Counted from the first letter of the stretch, positions 24,418 to 33,771 are shown. The stretch: DNA of 64,000 nt from Geobacter sp. AOG1 (GCF_019972315.1 NZ_BLIZ01000001.1:434001-498000); one strand, 5' to 3'. A program made the numbers and translations. Notes: generated from the sequence alone by a model not told the origin.

Positions 24418-25018
24418 ATCCATTCAACAGCTTCACGACTGTCTTGCCGTCCCCATAATAATCGATGATATTGAGACAGGCGTAGTTCTGCTCGATATTG
24501 AAGAGCGCCGACAGCGGCGCCCCGATGGCGTTGAGGAGGATCACCCGGTTCACCCCGCCATGCCCCACCACAAGCACCTCTTCACCCCGGTGCCGCTCGA
24601 CGATGCCGTCGATGACCGGCATGACCCGGCTCTCCAGGTCGAGCAGGTTCTCCCCCTCCGTCACGCGGTAGTGGACGATGTCGTCCAGGCGCGCCTGCCA
24701 CTCAACCGGATAGGTGGCCATCAGCTCCTGCCAGGTCATCCCTTCCCAGATGCCGATGTTCAGTTCCCGAAGGTTCGTCTCCCGCACCGGCTCAACGCCG
24801 AAATGACCACCGAGGATGCCGGCACCGGTCGTACAGCGCGTCAGGTCGCTCGTGTAGCAGGCGGCGATCCGCGCCCCGTCGAAGCGCCCCTTCAGTTCGT
24901 GGTACTGGGCCACGCCCCGCTCGGTGAGCCCCACGTCGGCATGGCCGTTGTAGCGGGGGATTCCCGCTCCCACCACCTCGCCGTGGCGGATGAGATAGAT
25001 TCTGGTTTTCGGTGTCAT
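24416..25018 (-). CDS. cobC: Alpha-ribazole phosphatase, histidine phosphatase family
   Basis: 200 residues. The RHG motif is at 11-13 with the phospho-accepting histidine at 12; later LNIGIWEGMTW and VLVVGHGGVNR supply the second active-site histidine. In this operon the expected job is removing phosphate from alpha-ribazole phosphate or adenosylcobamide phosphate. Other phosphoglycerate-mutase-like phosphatases share the motifs, so the specific role is read from context. Confidence 0.85.
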   Translation of the reverse strand: MTPKTRIYLIRHGEVVGAGIPRYNGHADVGLTERGVAQYHELKGRFDGARIAACYTSDLTRCTTGAGILGGHFGVEPVRETNLRELNIGIWEGMTWQELMATYPVEWQARLDDIVHYRVTEGENLLDLESRVMPVIDGIVERHRGEEVLVVGHGGVNRVILLNAIGAPLSALFNIEQNYACLNIIDYYGDGKTVVKLLNG

Positions 25019-25031
25019 AAACTGTTCCTTG

Positions 25032-25769
25032 CTATTTTACCAGCGCCAGGATTGCCAGGAGCGCGGCAATCTCGTTCAGCTCGCTGGCGCAACCGATGAT
25101 GTCCCCCGTGATCCCGCCGAGTCGTCGGTGGAACCAGGCCTTGAGCCCCCAGGTGAGGGAGTAGAGGATGATGCAGCAGTATATTCCCGGCACCCCCAGG
25201 AGGAGAAACGCCGCGGAAAGGGTGACGATGTAGGCGACGGCGAACTGGACCGCCCCGGCTCCGCCGACGAATGTCGCGCCGAGACCGTCAGCTCTGGCCC
25301 TCAATGCGCCGACCGTCATCTGCACCTGGGCCATGCGGGCTACCATGGGAAAGAAGAGGAGCGCCGCCCGCTTCTGGTCCGGCGGAACATGGAGGAGCGC
25401 CTGGTACTTGAGAAGGAGTCCCAGCACCAGAGCCACCACCCCCACCGCACCGGTGCGTGAGTCCTTCATCACTGCCAGGAACCGCTCCTTCCCCCCCCGG
25501 GCTGCAAGACCGTCAAAGACATCCGCCAGGCCGTCCAGATGGAGCGCTCCCGTGACAGCCGCCAGGGCGGTGATGAGCAGCAGGTCGGTCACCGGCCGGG
25601 GGAAGACGAACCCGAGCAGGTAGTCGAGTCCGGCCAGAAAGAGACCTATGGTCAGCCCCACCACTGGGAAGAGGGCCATGGAACGCCCCATATCCTCCTC
25701 TTCGCAGCGAACTGTGAAAGGGAGGGGGATGATGGTAAGAAACTGGAGTGCGATGACATAAAGGCGCAT
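25032..25769 (-). CDS. cobS: Adenosylcobinamide-GDP ribazoletransferase
   Basis: 245 residues with about six membrane segments. It begins LYVIALQFLTIIPLPF and has the catalytic acidic motif ALHLDGLADVFDGLAARGG near residue 80. CobS joins activated alpha-ribazole to adenosylcobinamide-GDP in the membrane, completing the cobamide. Confidence 0.93.
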   Translation of the reverse strand: MRLYVIALQFLTIIPLPFTVRCEEEDMGRSMALFPVVGLTIGLFLAGLDYLLGFVFPRPVTDLLLITALAAVTGALHLDGLADVFDGLAARGGKERFLAVMKDSRTGAVGVVALVLGLLLKYQALLHVPPDQKRAALLFFPMVARMAQVQMTVGALRARADGLGATFVGGAGAVQFAVAYIVTLSAAFLLLGVPGIYCCIILYSLTWGLKAWFHRRLGGITGDIIGCASELNEIAALLAILALVK

Positions 25770-25773
25770 AAAT

Positions 25774-25840
25774 CGGGACTCGGGACTCGGGACTCGTTAT
25801 TCGGCAATCGGTTTTCCGGGTCCCGGATCCCGGATCCCGG
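25774..25840. repeat. Heptanucleotide tracts between cobS and cobT
   Basis: CGGGACT is repeated three times at 25774-25794, and CCGGGTC, CCGGATC, CCGGATC follow at 25816-25836 with a trailing CCGG. Both have a strict 7-bp period. They fill the 88-bp gap between the two genes. Confidence 0.85.
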
Positions 25841-25857
25841 TTTTACGGCTTTTGAGT

Positions 25858-26919
25858 TTATCTCAAAACTTCATCACTTACCCCCGCCTGCTCGAACGTG
25901 GCCATCTCCTTCAACACCTTCACCCCCGCCTCGATGAGCCCCATGGCGAGCGCAGCGCCGGTCCCTTCGCCAAGGCGGAACTGGAGGTCGAGGATCGGAG
26001 CGGCACCGATCCGCTCCAGCATGAAGCGATGACCGATCTCCACTGACTCGTGGGCAGCGAAGATGTACTCCCGCACATGGGGGTTCATTTCGCAGGCGAT
26101 GAGCGCCCCGGCCGTTGAGATGAAACCGTCCACCACCACCGGCACCCGGTTGGCGGCAGCGCCAAGGACGAGCCCTGCGATGCCGGCGATCTCCAACCCT
26201 CCCACCTTGGCAAGCACGTCGAGGGGATCGGCCGGATCGGGTTGATTCAGCGCCACCCCCGCCTTGATGACACGGACCTTGTTTTCCAGAGCCCGGTCGC
26301 CGATCCCGGTACCGCGGTGGGTCACCTCTTCCACCGATTTCCCCGAAAGGATGGCAATAATGGCCGAAGAAGGGGTGGTATTGCCGATCCCCATCTCGCC
26401 CGTGCCAAGCATGGCAACACCGTCCCGCTTCGCCTGACCGGCCAGTTCGATCCCCACCTCCAGGGCGGCCACCGCCTCATCACGGGTCATGGCCGGTCCC
26501 TTGGCAAAGTTCCGGGTCCCGCGGGCCACCTTGCGGACCAGCAACCCCGGCGCCGGCCCGAAGTCATAATCGACCCCGATATCCACCACCCGGACCTCGA
26601 CTCCTGCATGGCGGGCCAGGACATTGACCCCCGCACCCCCGTTGAGGAAGTTGAGGACCATCTGGGGAGTCACCTCCTTCGGAAAGGCCGACACTCCCTC
26701 CTCCACCACCCCATGGTCACCGGCAAAGGTGTAGATAACCTTCTTCGCCGTATCAGGCTCCAGATTACCGCTGATGGCGGCAAAACGGCGGGCAAACTCC
26801 TCCAGCCGCCCCAGGGAGCCGAGGGGTTTGGTCTTGTTGTCCAGCCGACGCTGCGCCTCCTGGAGAAGGGCGGCATCGACAGGCCTGATGGCGGCAAGGG
26901 TTTCAGTCAACAAGCTCAT
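25858..26919 (-). CDS. cobT: Nicotinate-nucleotide-benzimidazole phosphoribosyltransferase
   Basis: 353 residues from the ATG at 26919, chosen because AAGGAG lies 6 bases upstream. It shows the CobT layout: [18 protein letters not shown] near residue 25, [20 protein letters not shown] near 65, and the C-terminal [17 protein letters not shown] with the catalytic glutamate. It activates the lower-ligand base, here presumably the 5-hydroxybenzimidazole made by BzaF, to its alpha-ribotide. Confidence 0.94.
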   Translation of the reverse strand: MSLLTETLAAIRPVDAALLQEAQRRLDNKTKPLGSLGRLEEFARRFAAISGNLEPDTAKKVIYTFAGDHGVVEEGVSAFPKEVTPQMVLNFLNGGAGVNVLARHAGVEVRVVDIGVDYDFGPAPGLLVRKVARGTRNFAKGPAMTRDEAVAALEVGIELAGQAKRDGVAMLGTGEMGIGNTTPSSAIIAILSGKSVEEVTHRGTGIGDRALENKVRVIKAGVALNQPDPADPLDVLAKVGGLEIAGIAGLVLGAAANRVPVVVDGFISTAGALIACEMNPHVREYIFAAHESVEIGHRFMLERIGAAPILDLQFRLGEGTGAALAMGLIEAGVKVLKEMATFEQAGVSDEVLR

Positions 26920-26963
26920 AACAAACTCCTTATCAATCACAGAATAAAGCAACACTCACGATT

Positions 26964-27485
26964 TCAGCCTTTCAGTTTCAACGGCAACCCGGAGAACGTG
27001 ACATACACCTCATCCGCCGCCGCCGCCAGTAGTTCGTTCGCTTCTCCCGCCAGGTCGCGGAAGGTGCGGGCCAGGCGGTTTTCCGGGACGATCCCCATCC
27101 CCACCTCACTGGAAACGAGGATAACCGGGGTCTGGAGAGTCGGGAGGAGGGCGGCGAGGCTTCTGACCTCATCCATCACCCGGGCCGGGTCGTCGTGGGT
27201 AAGGAGGAGGTTGGTCAGCCAGAGGGTGACACAGTCCACGAGTACCGCCCGGAAGTAGCCGTCGTGCCCCGTCAGCACCCCCGTCAGGTCCAGCGGTTCC
27301 TCCATGGTCTGCCACTGTGCACCGCGCCTTGCCTGGTGCCGGGCGATCCGCTCCGCCATCTCTCCGTCGCCGGCATGGCCGGTAGCGAGGTAGCCGAGTG
27401 GCTCTCCATAGGCCACGGAGAGGCTTTCCGCCAGGCGGCTCTTGCCGCTCCGGGCTCCGCCGGTGATGAAGGTCAATTTTGCCAT
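26964..27485 (-). CDS. cobU: Adenosylcobinamide kinase/guanylyltransferase
   Basis: 173 residues. The P-loop FITGGARSGKSRLAE is at 6-20, and HQARRGAQWQTMEEPLDL near residue 50 carries the guanylylated histidine region. It phosphorylates adenosylcobinamide and transfers GMP to it. It is the first gene after the cobalamin riboswitch, and its ATG directly follows the U-run of the terminator hairpin. Confidence 0.94.
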   Translation of the reverse strand: MAKLTFITGGARSGKSRLAESLSVAYGEPLGYLATGHAGDGEMAERIARHQARRGAQWQTMEEPLDLTGVLTGHDGYFRAVLVDCVTLWLTNLLLTHDDPARVMDEVRSLAALLPTLQTPVILVSSEVGMGIVPENRLARTFRDLAGEANELLAAAADEVYVTFSGLPLKLKG

Positions 27486-27524
27486 AAAAAAACACCCCGC
27501 TTCCGTAAGGGAAAGGGGGTGTCA
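27486..27524 (-). terminator. Intrinsic terminator controlled by the cobalamin riboswitch
   Basis: On the minus strand an ACACCCC/GGGGTGT stem with a partly paired inner part (CTTTCC, GGAAG) is followed by seven T residues that run straight into the cobU start codon. Its place between the riboswitch and cobU indicates transcriptional control of the whole operon. Confidence 0.8.
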
Positions 27525-27569
27525 ACAGGTACTGGTCTGCCCGGCCCCTCTCCTTCGGAGGTTGCGTAC

Positions 27570-27745
27570 TGGGTTCAACCTGGCAGGTTTCCTGACTTAC
27601 GGGTCACTTTACTAGCCGCGCCTTCCCGATAAAACTCAGTGGCGTCGTGCGGCGTTCATCACCGTTCACAGTTGCGGGACAGTGGGGGATTCGCACCCCC
27701 TTCCCTATTATCTCTTTTCAGAGCACCAGATCGAATCACGAGCAA
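27570..27745 (-). ncRNA. Cobalamin riboswitch
   Basis: Read on the minus strand, the conserved blocks of the adenosylcobalamin riboswitch appear in order: GGTGC, ATAATAGGGAAG with GGGGGTGCGAATCCCCC, then ACTGTCCCGCAACTGTGA, then the B12-box region GTCAGGAAACCTGCCAGG at 27597-27580. A further hairpin (CCTCC/GGAGG, 27547-27561) lies between it and the terminator and may be part of the switch. Binding of a cobamide should lower expression of the operon. Confidence 0.92.
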
Positions 27746-27757
27746 CGCCATCTGACG

Positions 27758-27771
27758 TTACCCATGGGTAA
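27758..27771. repeat. 14-bp perfect palindrome in the cobamide operon leader
   Basis: TTACCCATGGGTAA reads the same on both strands. It lies between the predicted transcription start (about 27786) and the riboswitch core. It may be a protein-binding site or a small leader hairpin; nothing decides between these. Confidence 0.5.
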
Positions 27772-27792
27772 TGCTATTCAATTGTAGGAAAA

Positions 27793-27821
27793 TTTCTAGC
27801 AGAGTGCCGGGGTAAAGTCAA
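27793..27821 (-). promoter_or_regulatory. Probable sigma70 promoter of the cobamide operon
   Basis: On the minus strand TTGACT (27821-27816) and TAGAAA (27798-27793) are 17 bp apart. The predicted start near 27786 gives a leader of about 300 nt holding the riboswitch and terminator. Confidence 0.65.
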
Positions 27822-27836
27822 ACAGAATATGGTTGA

Positions 27837-28439
27837 TCATTCCTCATCATCACGGCTCACTGCCAGGAGTCGTTCGATCGCCACCCAGATGGCGTCCTTA
27901 CCCTCTTTTGAGAGAGCGGAGAAAAAGTGCAGCTCCTCCTTCTCCACCTCCAGAGTGCGGGCGATGAGGGCCGCCTGGCGAGCCCGCTCGTTCTTGGAGA
28001 CCTTGTCGCACTTGGTCACGACCAACAAGGGGGGAACGCTGTAGGCACGAAGCCATTCCAGCATCTGCCGGTCCTCGGCAGTCGGTACCCGGCGGATATC
28101 GAGAATCAGCACCACCACCCGAAGGTTGTCCCGGCTGGAGAGGTAGGTCTCCATCATCGGGCCCCACTGCTTCTTCACCGCCAGGGGAACCTTGGCAAAG
28201 CCGTACCCTGGCAGGTCGACGAGCATGAACGCGCCATTGACCCCGAAAAAGTTGATAAGCTGGGTACGCCCCGGCGTGGAACTGGTCCGGACCAGGTTCT
28301 TCCGATTCAGAAGCACGTTGATGAGGGATGATTTCCCCACGTTGGAGCGACCGGCAAACGCGATCTCCGGCAGTTCCCCCGACGGGTAGTGGGCAGGTTT
28401 GGTGGCGCTGGTTATGAATTCGGTGGTTTTGACGAGCAC
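27837..28439 (-). CDS. engB: Ribosome biogenesis GTPase EngB/YsxC
   Basis: 200 residues. G1 loop [10 protein letters not shown] is at 30-39, G2 lies in [15 protein letters not shown]3 is [10 protein letters not shown] and G4 is VTKCDK. These are the motifs of the EngB/YihA family, which helps assemble the large ribosomal subunit. The start is GTG at 28439 with GGGGAA upstream. The cobamide operon promoter lies between this gene's stop codon and cobU. Confidence 0.92.
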   Translation of the reverse strand: MLVKTTEFITSATKPAHYPSGELPEIAFAGRSNVGKSSLINVLLNRKNLVRTSSTPGRTQLINFFGVNGAFMLVDLPGYGFAKVPLAVKKQWGPMMETYLSSRDNLRVVVLILDIRRVPTAEDRQMLEWLRAYSVPPLLVVTKCDKVSKNERARQAALIARTLEVEKEELHFFSALSKEGKDAIWVAIERLLAVSRDDEE

Positions 28440-28605
28440 GGTGTTCCCCGTTCAGCGAAATGAGCGGGTAGTATAGACCGCGGGGAGGCGCCTGGCAATG
28501 TGAAAAAAACCTCTTTTCCGTCCAACGGTGCTGAGGCCGACCGGATCGGTTTTGGGGGCCGGTCGTGCCGATGGGTTGGACCGAGTATTGTTCACACTAA
28601 TTAGT

Positions 28606-28634
28606 TTGACAGGCTGTAGCCAGTTGGCTACAAT
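28606..28634 (+). promoter_or_regulatory. Consensus promoter with operator palindrome for the toxin-antitoxin genes
   Basis: TTGACA (28606-28611) and TACAAT (28629-28634) are 17 bp apart. A perfect inverted repeat, GTAGCCA-GT-TGGCTAC at 28616-28631, covers the spacer and part of the -10 box, an ideal place for autorepression by the antitoxin or the complex. The expected +1 falls on the A of the ATG at 28641, so the mRNA would be leaderless. Confidence 0.8.
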
Positions 28635-28640
28635 ATGGTC

Positions 28641-28931
28641 ATGACTGAAATCCGCAAAACCGAACTGTTTGCCACATGGCTTGATAGCTTGCGTGACATC
28701 CAGGCCAAGGCTCGTGTTCTTATCAGGATCGAGCGTCTTGCCTTGGGAAATGCAGGAGACGTCAAGCCTGTTGGTGAAGGTGTCTCGGAAATGCGGATCG
28801 ACTACGGTCCCGGCTATCGAGTGTATTTCATCCAACGCGGCAGCGAATTGATCATCCTGCTGGCTGGCGGTGACAAGAGCAGCCAGTCTCGGGATATCAA
28901 GGCAGCAATCCGCCTTGCACAGAACTTATAG
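28641..28931 (+). CDS. HigB/RelE-superfamily toxin (Gp49-like)
   Basis: 96 residues from the ATG at 28641. An upstream in-frame ATG at 28635 directly abuts the -10 box and cannot be transcribed from this promoter. TEIRKTELFATWLDSLRD at the start, EGVSEMRIDYGPGYRVYF in the middle and LLAGGDKSSQSRDIKAA at the end are typical of the addiction-module killer group of RelE/ParE-like proteins. Relatives cleave mRNA at the ribosome. Toxin precedes antitoxin, as in higBA loci. Confidence 0.85.
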   Translation: MTEIRKTELFATWLDSLRDIQAKARVLIRIERLALGNAGDVKPVGEGVSEMRIDYGPGYRVYFIQRGSELIILLAGGDKSSQSRDIKAAIRLAQNL

Positions 28932-28941
28932 GAGTTGAAAA

Positions 28942-29235
28942 ATGTCTAAAACAACTACTAGTCGCTATGATGTCGCCGAGCATCTCAGCACTCCGGAAGA
29001 AATGGCGGCCTACCTTGAAGCCTCCATTGAAGAAGCTAATGGCGATGCAGCCTTTATCGCCAAGGCGCTTGGTGACATAGCTCGTGCCAAAGGAATGTCG
29101 CAGGTTGCGCGAGATGCCGGCCTTTCTCGCGAAAGCCTCTATAAGGCACTTTCAGGAGAGCGAATTCCGGGGTTTGATACGATTTTAAAAATCGTATCGG
29201 CTCTGGGACTCAAACTCCACGCAGAAGCTCGATAA
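28942..29235 (+). CDS. Helix-turn-helix antitoxin of HigA type
   Basis: 97 residues, 10 bp after the toxin gene with AGGAG upstream. YDVAEHLSTPEEMAAYLEA is the toxin-contacting N-terminal part typical of these antidotes, and QVARDAGLSRESLYKALSGE is a lambda-repressor-like helix-turn-helix. It should neutralise the toxin and repress the promoter through the 28616-28631 palindrome. Confidence 0.85.
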   Translation: MSKTTTSRYDVAEHLSTPEEMAAYLEASIEEANGDAAFIAKALGDIARAKGMSQVARDAGLSRESLYKALSGERIPGFDTILKIVSALGLKLHAEAR

Positions 29236-29495
29236 ATCTTTTTACCCCAATTTTCAATCCATTCCCGTACGGATTTTGCCTGTTATGAGATATACAGTGA
29301 CTGGTGCACCCATTTTCTCGGATCCGTACCGGCTGTTCTGACCTCCGTAGAACCTGTTTATGCGGCCAACCTGCCCTATCTCCGTGATAAACAGCGTATC
29401 AGCGCCGATGAAAACCCGCCAATTTCGTTGACACCCCCCAGAGCCCGTGATAAATTCGCCACTTATACGAACATCCTCGAACCGGGAGTCGTTCC

Positions 29496-31199
29496 ATGAC
29501 CCTGCGCAAATACCTGTCATCCCTCCGAAGCACCTATTATTTCATGCTCAGCTTCGGCCTCCTCATGGGGCTCATCTTTCCCTTCTATTCCGCGATCTTC
29601 TTCGGTACTCGCGCCTTCACCCCTCTCTACATCATCGGCTGCCTCACCGCCGGCGTCCTGGTCGGCACCTTCTGCTACTACATCATCAAGCAGGTGATGA
29701 AAATCTACCTGGAGCGCCAGTGGCAGGCCCTGAGCCGGCTATCCACCGGGGACTGCGATGCCACCCTGGCCGGAAACGGCGATGAACTGAATGCGCTCAT
29801 GGGATGTTACGACACGATGCTGGACAAGGTTCTCTCCATGGTGGAGAACATCTCGCTCCTCATGAACCGGGTAGCGCCCCTCCACAGACATCTGCAGGAA
29901 AAGTCCCTCACCATGGTGACGGGGAATGAGCAGCAGGCGGAAAAGGAATCGGAAACCCTGCGGGCCGTGGAAGATATGAATACCTTCCTGAACGTCCTCA
30001 TCCGGGAGATCGAGGAACTGGCCGTGCGGACCGACGAACGGGCGTCGATCTCGACGGAGATGAGTGCCACGACCGATACCATCGCCGAGAACATCAAGGA
30101 TTACTCCGCCGCGGTTCTGGAGACCTCAGCCTCCATCGAAGAAATGGCTCTCAGCATCCGCCAGTCCGCAGACAACATCGAGGCACTCGCGGTATCCACC
30201 GAGCAGACATCCAGTTCCATCACCCAGATCGGCGCCGCCATCAGCAATGTCCGGGACAACGCCCAGAGGTCCGCCGAGTGTTCCGAAGGGGTCCGCAAGC
30301 AGGCACAGGATGGCCTGCAGTCCATGACCTCCACCATCAAGGCCATGAACGCCATCGAAAAAAGCACCGAGGAATCCTACGAAGCGATCCATCGCCTTTC
30401 CGTGCATTCGGCTCGCATCGGCAATTTTATCGAGGTAATCCAGGACGTGGTAGAGCAGACGAACCTCCTCTCCCTCAACGCCTCCATCATAGCCGCCCAG
30501 GCGGGGGAACGGGGAAAGGCGTTTGCCGTAGTGGCCGAAGAGGTCCGCTCTCTGGCCCACCGGACCGCCCAGTCGGCCAAAGAGATCGACGACCTGGTGA
30601 AGGACATCCAGAAAGAGACCGCCGCGGTTCAGCGTTCGGTGGCCCAGGGGAAAGACCGGATCAAGGAGGGAGTGAAAATTTCGGCCCTGACCAACGAGGC
30701 CCTGGTGAGAATCGAAACGGGGGCAGCGGAAGCATCCGACATGGTGCAGAGGATCGCCAGTGCTACGGTCGAGCAGGCGTCCGGCAGCCGGCTCATCACC
30801 GAAGAGGCGGCAAAGAACCTGGAACGGGTCAAACAGGTGACGCGGGCAACACAGGAGCAGGAGCGGGGGATCAGCATGATCGTCAAGGCGCTGGAGCAGA
30901 TGCGGCTCCTCTCCCAGAAGATCACCAATTCGACCCAGGAGCAGTCGCGCGGAAACCGTCTCTATCTCAAGAGCGTGCTCGAAGACAACGATAAGGTCAA
31001 GAAGCTTCGGGACACGAGCATCCAGCAGATCATGATGGGGGATGTGCTTCTGAACTACGTCCGGGAAGCGGGCCGGCTCATAGAGTCAAATGCCGCCCTG
31101 GCAAAGCAGAACATGGAAGAGATCGAGGCGATCACCGACCTGAGTGCCAAACTCCAGAAGGAACTGAATCCCTTCAAATCGCAAGCCGAAGAATCCTGA
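29496..31199 (+). CDS. Methyl-accepting chemotaxis protein without a periplasmic domain
   Basis: 567 residues. Two membrane segments (about 15-36 and 43-66) are joined by only a few residues, so there is no external sensor domain. A short HAMP-like region is followed by the long coiled-coil signalling domain. The hairpin tip [20 protein letters not shown] near residue 312 is the conserved CheA/CheW contact site. It probably senses a cytoplasmic or membrane signal. The last 26 bp overlap the convergent arsR-like gene. Confidence 0.9.
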   Translation: MTLRKYLSSLRSTYYFMLSFGLLMGLIFPFYSAIFFGTRAFTPLYIIGCLTAGVLVGTFCYYIIKQVMKIYLERQWQALSRLSTGDCDATLAGNGDELNALMGCYDTMLDKVLSMVENISLLMNRVAPLHRHLQEKSLTMVTGNEQQAEKESETLRAVEDMNTFLNVLIREIEELAVRTDERASISTEMSATTDTIAENIKDYSAAVLETSASIEEMALSIRQSADNIEALAVSTEQTSSSITQIGAAISNVRDNAQRSAECSEGVRKQAQDGLQSMTSTIKAMNAIEKSTEESYEAIHRLSVHSARIGNFIEVIQDVVEQTNLLSLNASIIAAQAGERGKAFAVVAEEVRSLAHRTAQSAKEIDDLVKDIQKETAAVQRSVAQGKDRIKEGVKISALTNEALVRIETGAAEASDMVQRIASATVEQASGSRLITEEAAKNLERVKQVTRATQEQERGISMIVKALEQMRLLSQKITNSTQEQSRGNRLYLKSVLEDNDKVKKLRDTSIQQIMMGDVLLNYVREAGRLIESNAALAKQNMEEIEAITDLSAKLQKELNPFKSQAEES

Positions 31200-31455
31200 C
31201 GAGCTCCGCGAGCATCTCACCCCGCAGGGCGTAACGGACCCGTGTGCCGTCCCGCCGCGCCTCCAGGATGCCGTGCTCCTTCATCACCTTGAGATGCTGC
31301 GACACCACCGCCTGAGGTATCTCCAGGCACTCCCAGATATCCTTCACGCAGGCATCTTCCCGGGCCAGACCGGCCACGATCCTGAGCCGCACCGGATGCC
31401 CGAGAACCCTGAGCAGCGACGCCTTTTCCTGTAAATCACCGTCCATGAACATCAT
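31174..31455 (-). CDS. ArsR-family transcriptional regulator
   Basis: 93 residues from the first of two adjacent ATGs; a TTG at 31467 would extend it slightly. The winged helix is clear: [49 protein letters not shown]. Two cysteines (ACVKDIWEC) stand before the recognition helix and could serve as a metal or thiol sensor. It is the last gene of the minus-strand set that starts at tolC, separated from the MBL-fold gene by a hairpin element. Confidence 0.85.
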   Translation of the reverse strand: MMFMDGDLQEKASLLRVLGHPVRLRIVAGLAREDACVKDIWECLEIPQAVVSQHLKVMKEHGILEARRDGTRVRYALRGEMLAELVRILRLAI

Positions 31456-31479
31456 ACCGTCCACCAATTCGATTGTTGA

Positions 31480-31610
31480 TATTACACCAATTCAGATCAA
31501 GGATGAAATCAAGGCGGCGAGGATTGAGGCGACGCAGGCGTACAGACAGTACGTTGAGGAGCCTAAGACGAGCCAACGCAGATAGCGCCTTGATGTGGAA
31601 TTTGGTATTA
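31480..31610. repeat. Stop-codon-associated hairpin element, copy E
   Basis: 131 bp. Ends ATTACACCAATTCAGATCAA and, in reverse complement, TAATACCAAATTCCACATCA are similar. The inner stem GCGTAC/GTACGT is near 31537-31553. It includes the stop codon of the MBL-fold hydrolase gene and shares the word GACGCAGGCGTAC with copy B. Confidence 0.75.
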
Positions 31611-32438
31611 CACTTCCAGCGTGTAGCCGACCTGAGCCGGGTGAAACTCTGCCGGGAACTCCCGGGACAGCCGCGCTGCTGCGTTGAAGCCGGTACAGTG
31701 GCTGACGCAGAGCTTTCGCATGCCATACCCGCGCAGGGCGCTTATGGTTGCCTCCAATTGTTCCGGCGAGGAAAAACCGAGGTGGGTCCCTCCTACCACG
31801 GCATAAACATCTGCCACACCGGTTCGCTCCTGAGCAAGCTGGATGGTGTTTGCAAGCCCGGCATGGCAGCAGCCGAGCAGCAGGACGAGCCCTTTGCCGG
31901 TGGTGATTACCAGGGACTGATCGTCCGGCAGGGTATCGGCACTGCACCCCTTTTCGTCGCAGTAGAGACCGCTGTCTCCCTTCTCGAAGGTCGTCCGGCG
32001 CGGCACCTCGCCGGTGAGAAAGAGCCCCGGCCCGATCTCCCGGAAGGTGGACGAAAGATCGAAGGTCGCGCCAAGCTTGAGCAGTTCCGCCTCACCGAAG
32101 GGGATGCCGATGGCGACGCTCTCTCCCGTATCCTTCACCCGGTAGCGGCACGCGAAGACACCGGGGTGGGCCAGCACTTCCTTCGGCCCGCAGGTTTGCA
32201 GCAGGGGCTTCAGGCCACCGGTATGGTCGTAGTGTCCATGGGAAAGCACGACCCGGTCCGTCCGACAGAGATTCTTGCCCATCCGCCGGGCATTGTGGAT
32301 CAAGGTCTCCCCCTGGCCGGTATCGAACAGGAGTGCCCCGCCACCGTACTCCACGAAAGCGGCAAAACCGTGCTCTCCGAGGGTGCCGGTCATGGAGCCG
32401 ACACTGTTGTCGCACAGAATGGTAATCCGGTAGCTCAT
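31608..32438 (-). CDS. MBL-fold metallo-hydrolase
   Basis: 276 residues with the metallo-beta-lactamase motif SHGHYDHTGG (His67, His69, Asp71, His72), a further metal histidine in LLGCCHAGLANT, and a final one in CVSHCTGF. It resembles the group annotated as dihydropterin ribofuranosylaminobenzene phosphate synthase-like hydrolases, but the substrate is unknown. AGGAGGGGGGAA precedes the ATG. Confidence 0.85.
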   Translation of the reverse strand: MSYRITILCDNSVGSMTGTLGEHGFAAFVEYGGGALLFDTGQGETLIHNARRMGKNLCRTDRVVLSHGHYDHTGGLKPLLQTCGPKEVLAHPGVFACRYRVKDTGESVAIGIPFGEAELLKLGATFDLSSTFREIGPGLFLTGEVPRRTTFEKGDSGLYCDEKGCSADTLPDDQSLVITTGKGLVLLLGCCHAGLANTIQLAQERTGVADVYAVVGGTHLGFSSPEQLEATISALRGYGMRKLCVSHCTGFNAAARLSREFPAEFHPAQVGYTLEV

Positions 32439-32469
32439 GGTTCCCCCCTCCTACTGGTATATCAATAAA

Positions 32470-32587
32470 GAAACGTGGATTTTCCGCAAGGTCAAGGCTG
32501 TCGAGGGATAGTGAGGAGGCGTAGTTATGCTACGCCGCACAAACTGTCCCGAAGACTTACGCAGAGATTGCGGGAAAGCCACGTTTC
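32470..32587. repeat. Stop-codon-associated hairpin element, copy F
   Basis: 118 bp with ends GAAACGTGGATTTTCCGCAA and, in reverse complement, GAAACGTGGCTTTCCCGCAA, the best-conserved pair. The perfect stem GGCGTAG/CTACGCC with loop TTATG is at 32518-32536. It overlaps the stop codon of the DUF2892 gene by two bases. Confidence 0.88.
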
Positions 32588-32798
32588 ACTTTCCGCAGCA
32601 CTCCTTCGGGAACTTCGGCACCCCCGCCTTCTCCAGGATGGTAATCATGGGACACCAGTTGGTAAACCCCGACTGGAACAGGTTGAGCCCCACGAAACCG
32701 GTGAACCAGAGCCAGTTGATGTTGTGGAAATGGGCCAGCAGCAGCGACAGGACGATAAAGCTGCCGGCGATGATTCTGAGCAAACGGTCGATATACAT
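32586..32798 (-). CDS. DUF2892 small membrane protein
   Basis: 70 residues with two membrane segments, the [22 protein letters not shown] motif and a final CCGK. DUF2892 domains are often found next to or fused with rhodaneses in sulfur or thiol stress loci. The function is unknown. It lies between the DUF302 and MBL-fold genes. Confidence 0.85.
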   Translation of the reverse strand: MYIDRLLRIIAGSFIVLSLLLAHFHNINWLWFTGFVGLNLFQSGFTNWCPMITILEKAGVPKFPKECCGK

Positions 32799-32859
32799 TC
32801 TTTTCTCCTCTTGTTTATTGGGGCAGGCTCCCTGCCTGCCACATTGGGCAATTCGTTTT

Positions 32860-33258
32860 CTACAAAGCTGCCAGCATCCGCTCCATCTTCTGCTTCACCG
32901 TTACGGCCAGCTCGGTCAGGGCAGGGTTGCCAATCACGCCGAGGGCCGCAACCGGGTCCATGACCATCACCACCGTTTCCCCGTCGTCGCCGGTATAGAC
33001 CACCACGTTGCAGGGGAGCAGCGTTCCGATGTTGAGTTCATGACCAAAAGCCTCCCAGGCGAGGGGGGGATTGCAGGCACCGAGGATGATGTAGTCGCGG
33101 AATTCCCGACCGAGCTTCTCCCTGAACTTCCCCTTGATATCGATCTCGGTGAGGACACCGAACCCTTCCTTCTGCAGTTCTTCCCGCACCTTTCGTTCCG
33201 CGTCGGCATAGGGAAGTGAAACGGTCCTGCCGAATGCATACGCCGTCGTAAGTTCCAT
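32860..33258 (-). CDS. DUF302 protein
   Basis: 132 residues from the ATG at 33258, which has GGAGG upstream; a longer reading is unsupported. [29 protein letters not shown] and [16 protein letters not shown] are the DUF302 signatures. Members are small alpha/beta proteins often found in redox or sulfur-related operons; no activity is established. Confidence 0.88.
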   Translation of the reverse strand: MELTTAYAFGRTVSLPYADAERKVREELQKEGFGVLTEIDIKGKFREKLGREFRDYIILGACNPPLAWEAFGHELNIGTLLPCNVVVYTGDDGETVVMVMDPVAALGVIGNPALTELAVTVKQKMERMLAAL

Positions 33259-33296
33259 TGTCTGCCTCCTTCCCTTTGCAGGTTCTCCACGATCCG

Positions 33297-33725
33297 TCAC
33301 TGCTCACTCAACAGTTCCGCAACCTTGCCCGCCACGCTCCCCGTCAACTCGGGACAGATCCCCTTGTGATTGGCAAGGACAACCTTGCAGCAGGTGGCGC
33401 CATACTGGTTTTTGAACCAGTGGTGGAGTTCCTGAGTGAGCTTTTTGACCCGCCGTGCGTCATGGGGAAGGACCAGCCCGATGGCCATGGTTCCCCCTGC
33501 CACGGCCCCGCAGAGGCAGCCGGTTCCGGATCCGCCGCCGAACCCGCTCGCCATCTCCACCACCATGTCGGGGATCTCCGGGCGGAAGTTGTTCTTCACC
33601 GCCAGGAGCACCGCCTCGGCACAGTGCATCTTTTTGGAGCGGTAGAATCCCTCCGCCTCCGTCGCCACTCTTTCCGCCAGTCCCATCCCTTCATTCCCAA
33701 CCGGTTTCCGTTTCTGCCAGAACAT
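33297..33725 (-). CDS. C_GCAxxG_C_C family redox-type protein
   Basis: 142 residues with the cysteine pattern that names the family: HCAEAVLLAV near residue 34, GFGGGSGTGCLCGAVAGG near 62, a CC pair near 112 and a final Cys near 124. The conserved cysteines suggest a redox or metal-binding protein with a split-Soret-like helical fold. It directly follows the RND pump gene. Confidence 0.85.
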   Translation of the reverse strand: MFWQKRKPVGNEGMGLAERVATEAEGFYRSKKMHCAEAVLLAVKNNFRPEIPDMVVEMASGFGGGSGTGCLCGAVAGGTMAIGLVLPHDARRVKKLTQELHHWFKNQYGATCCKVVLANHKGICPELTGSVAGKVAELLSEQ

Positions 33726-33771
33726 CCAGCCTCCTCTACTCTGTCATCTTCCTCCCTCCGCAGAGGGTCTC

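Noticed and set aside
25774-25840. CRISPR array
   Set aside because: The repeats are 7 bp, directly adjacent and without unique spacers; no cas genes are in the window.
28452-28835. Minus-strand small gene upstream of engB
   Set aside because: It overlaps the toxin gene antisense and its promoter, with no start signal or motif.
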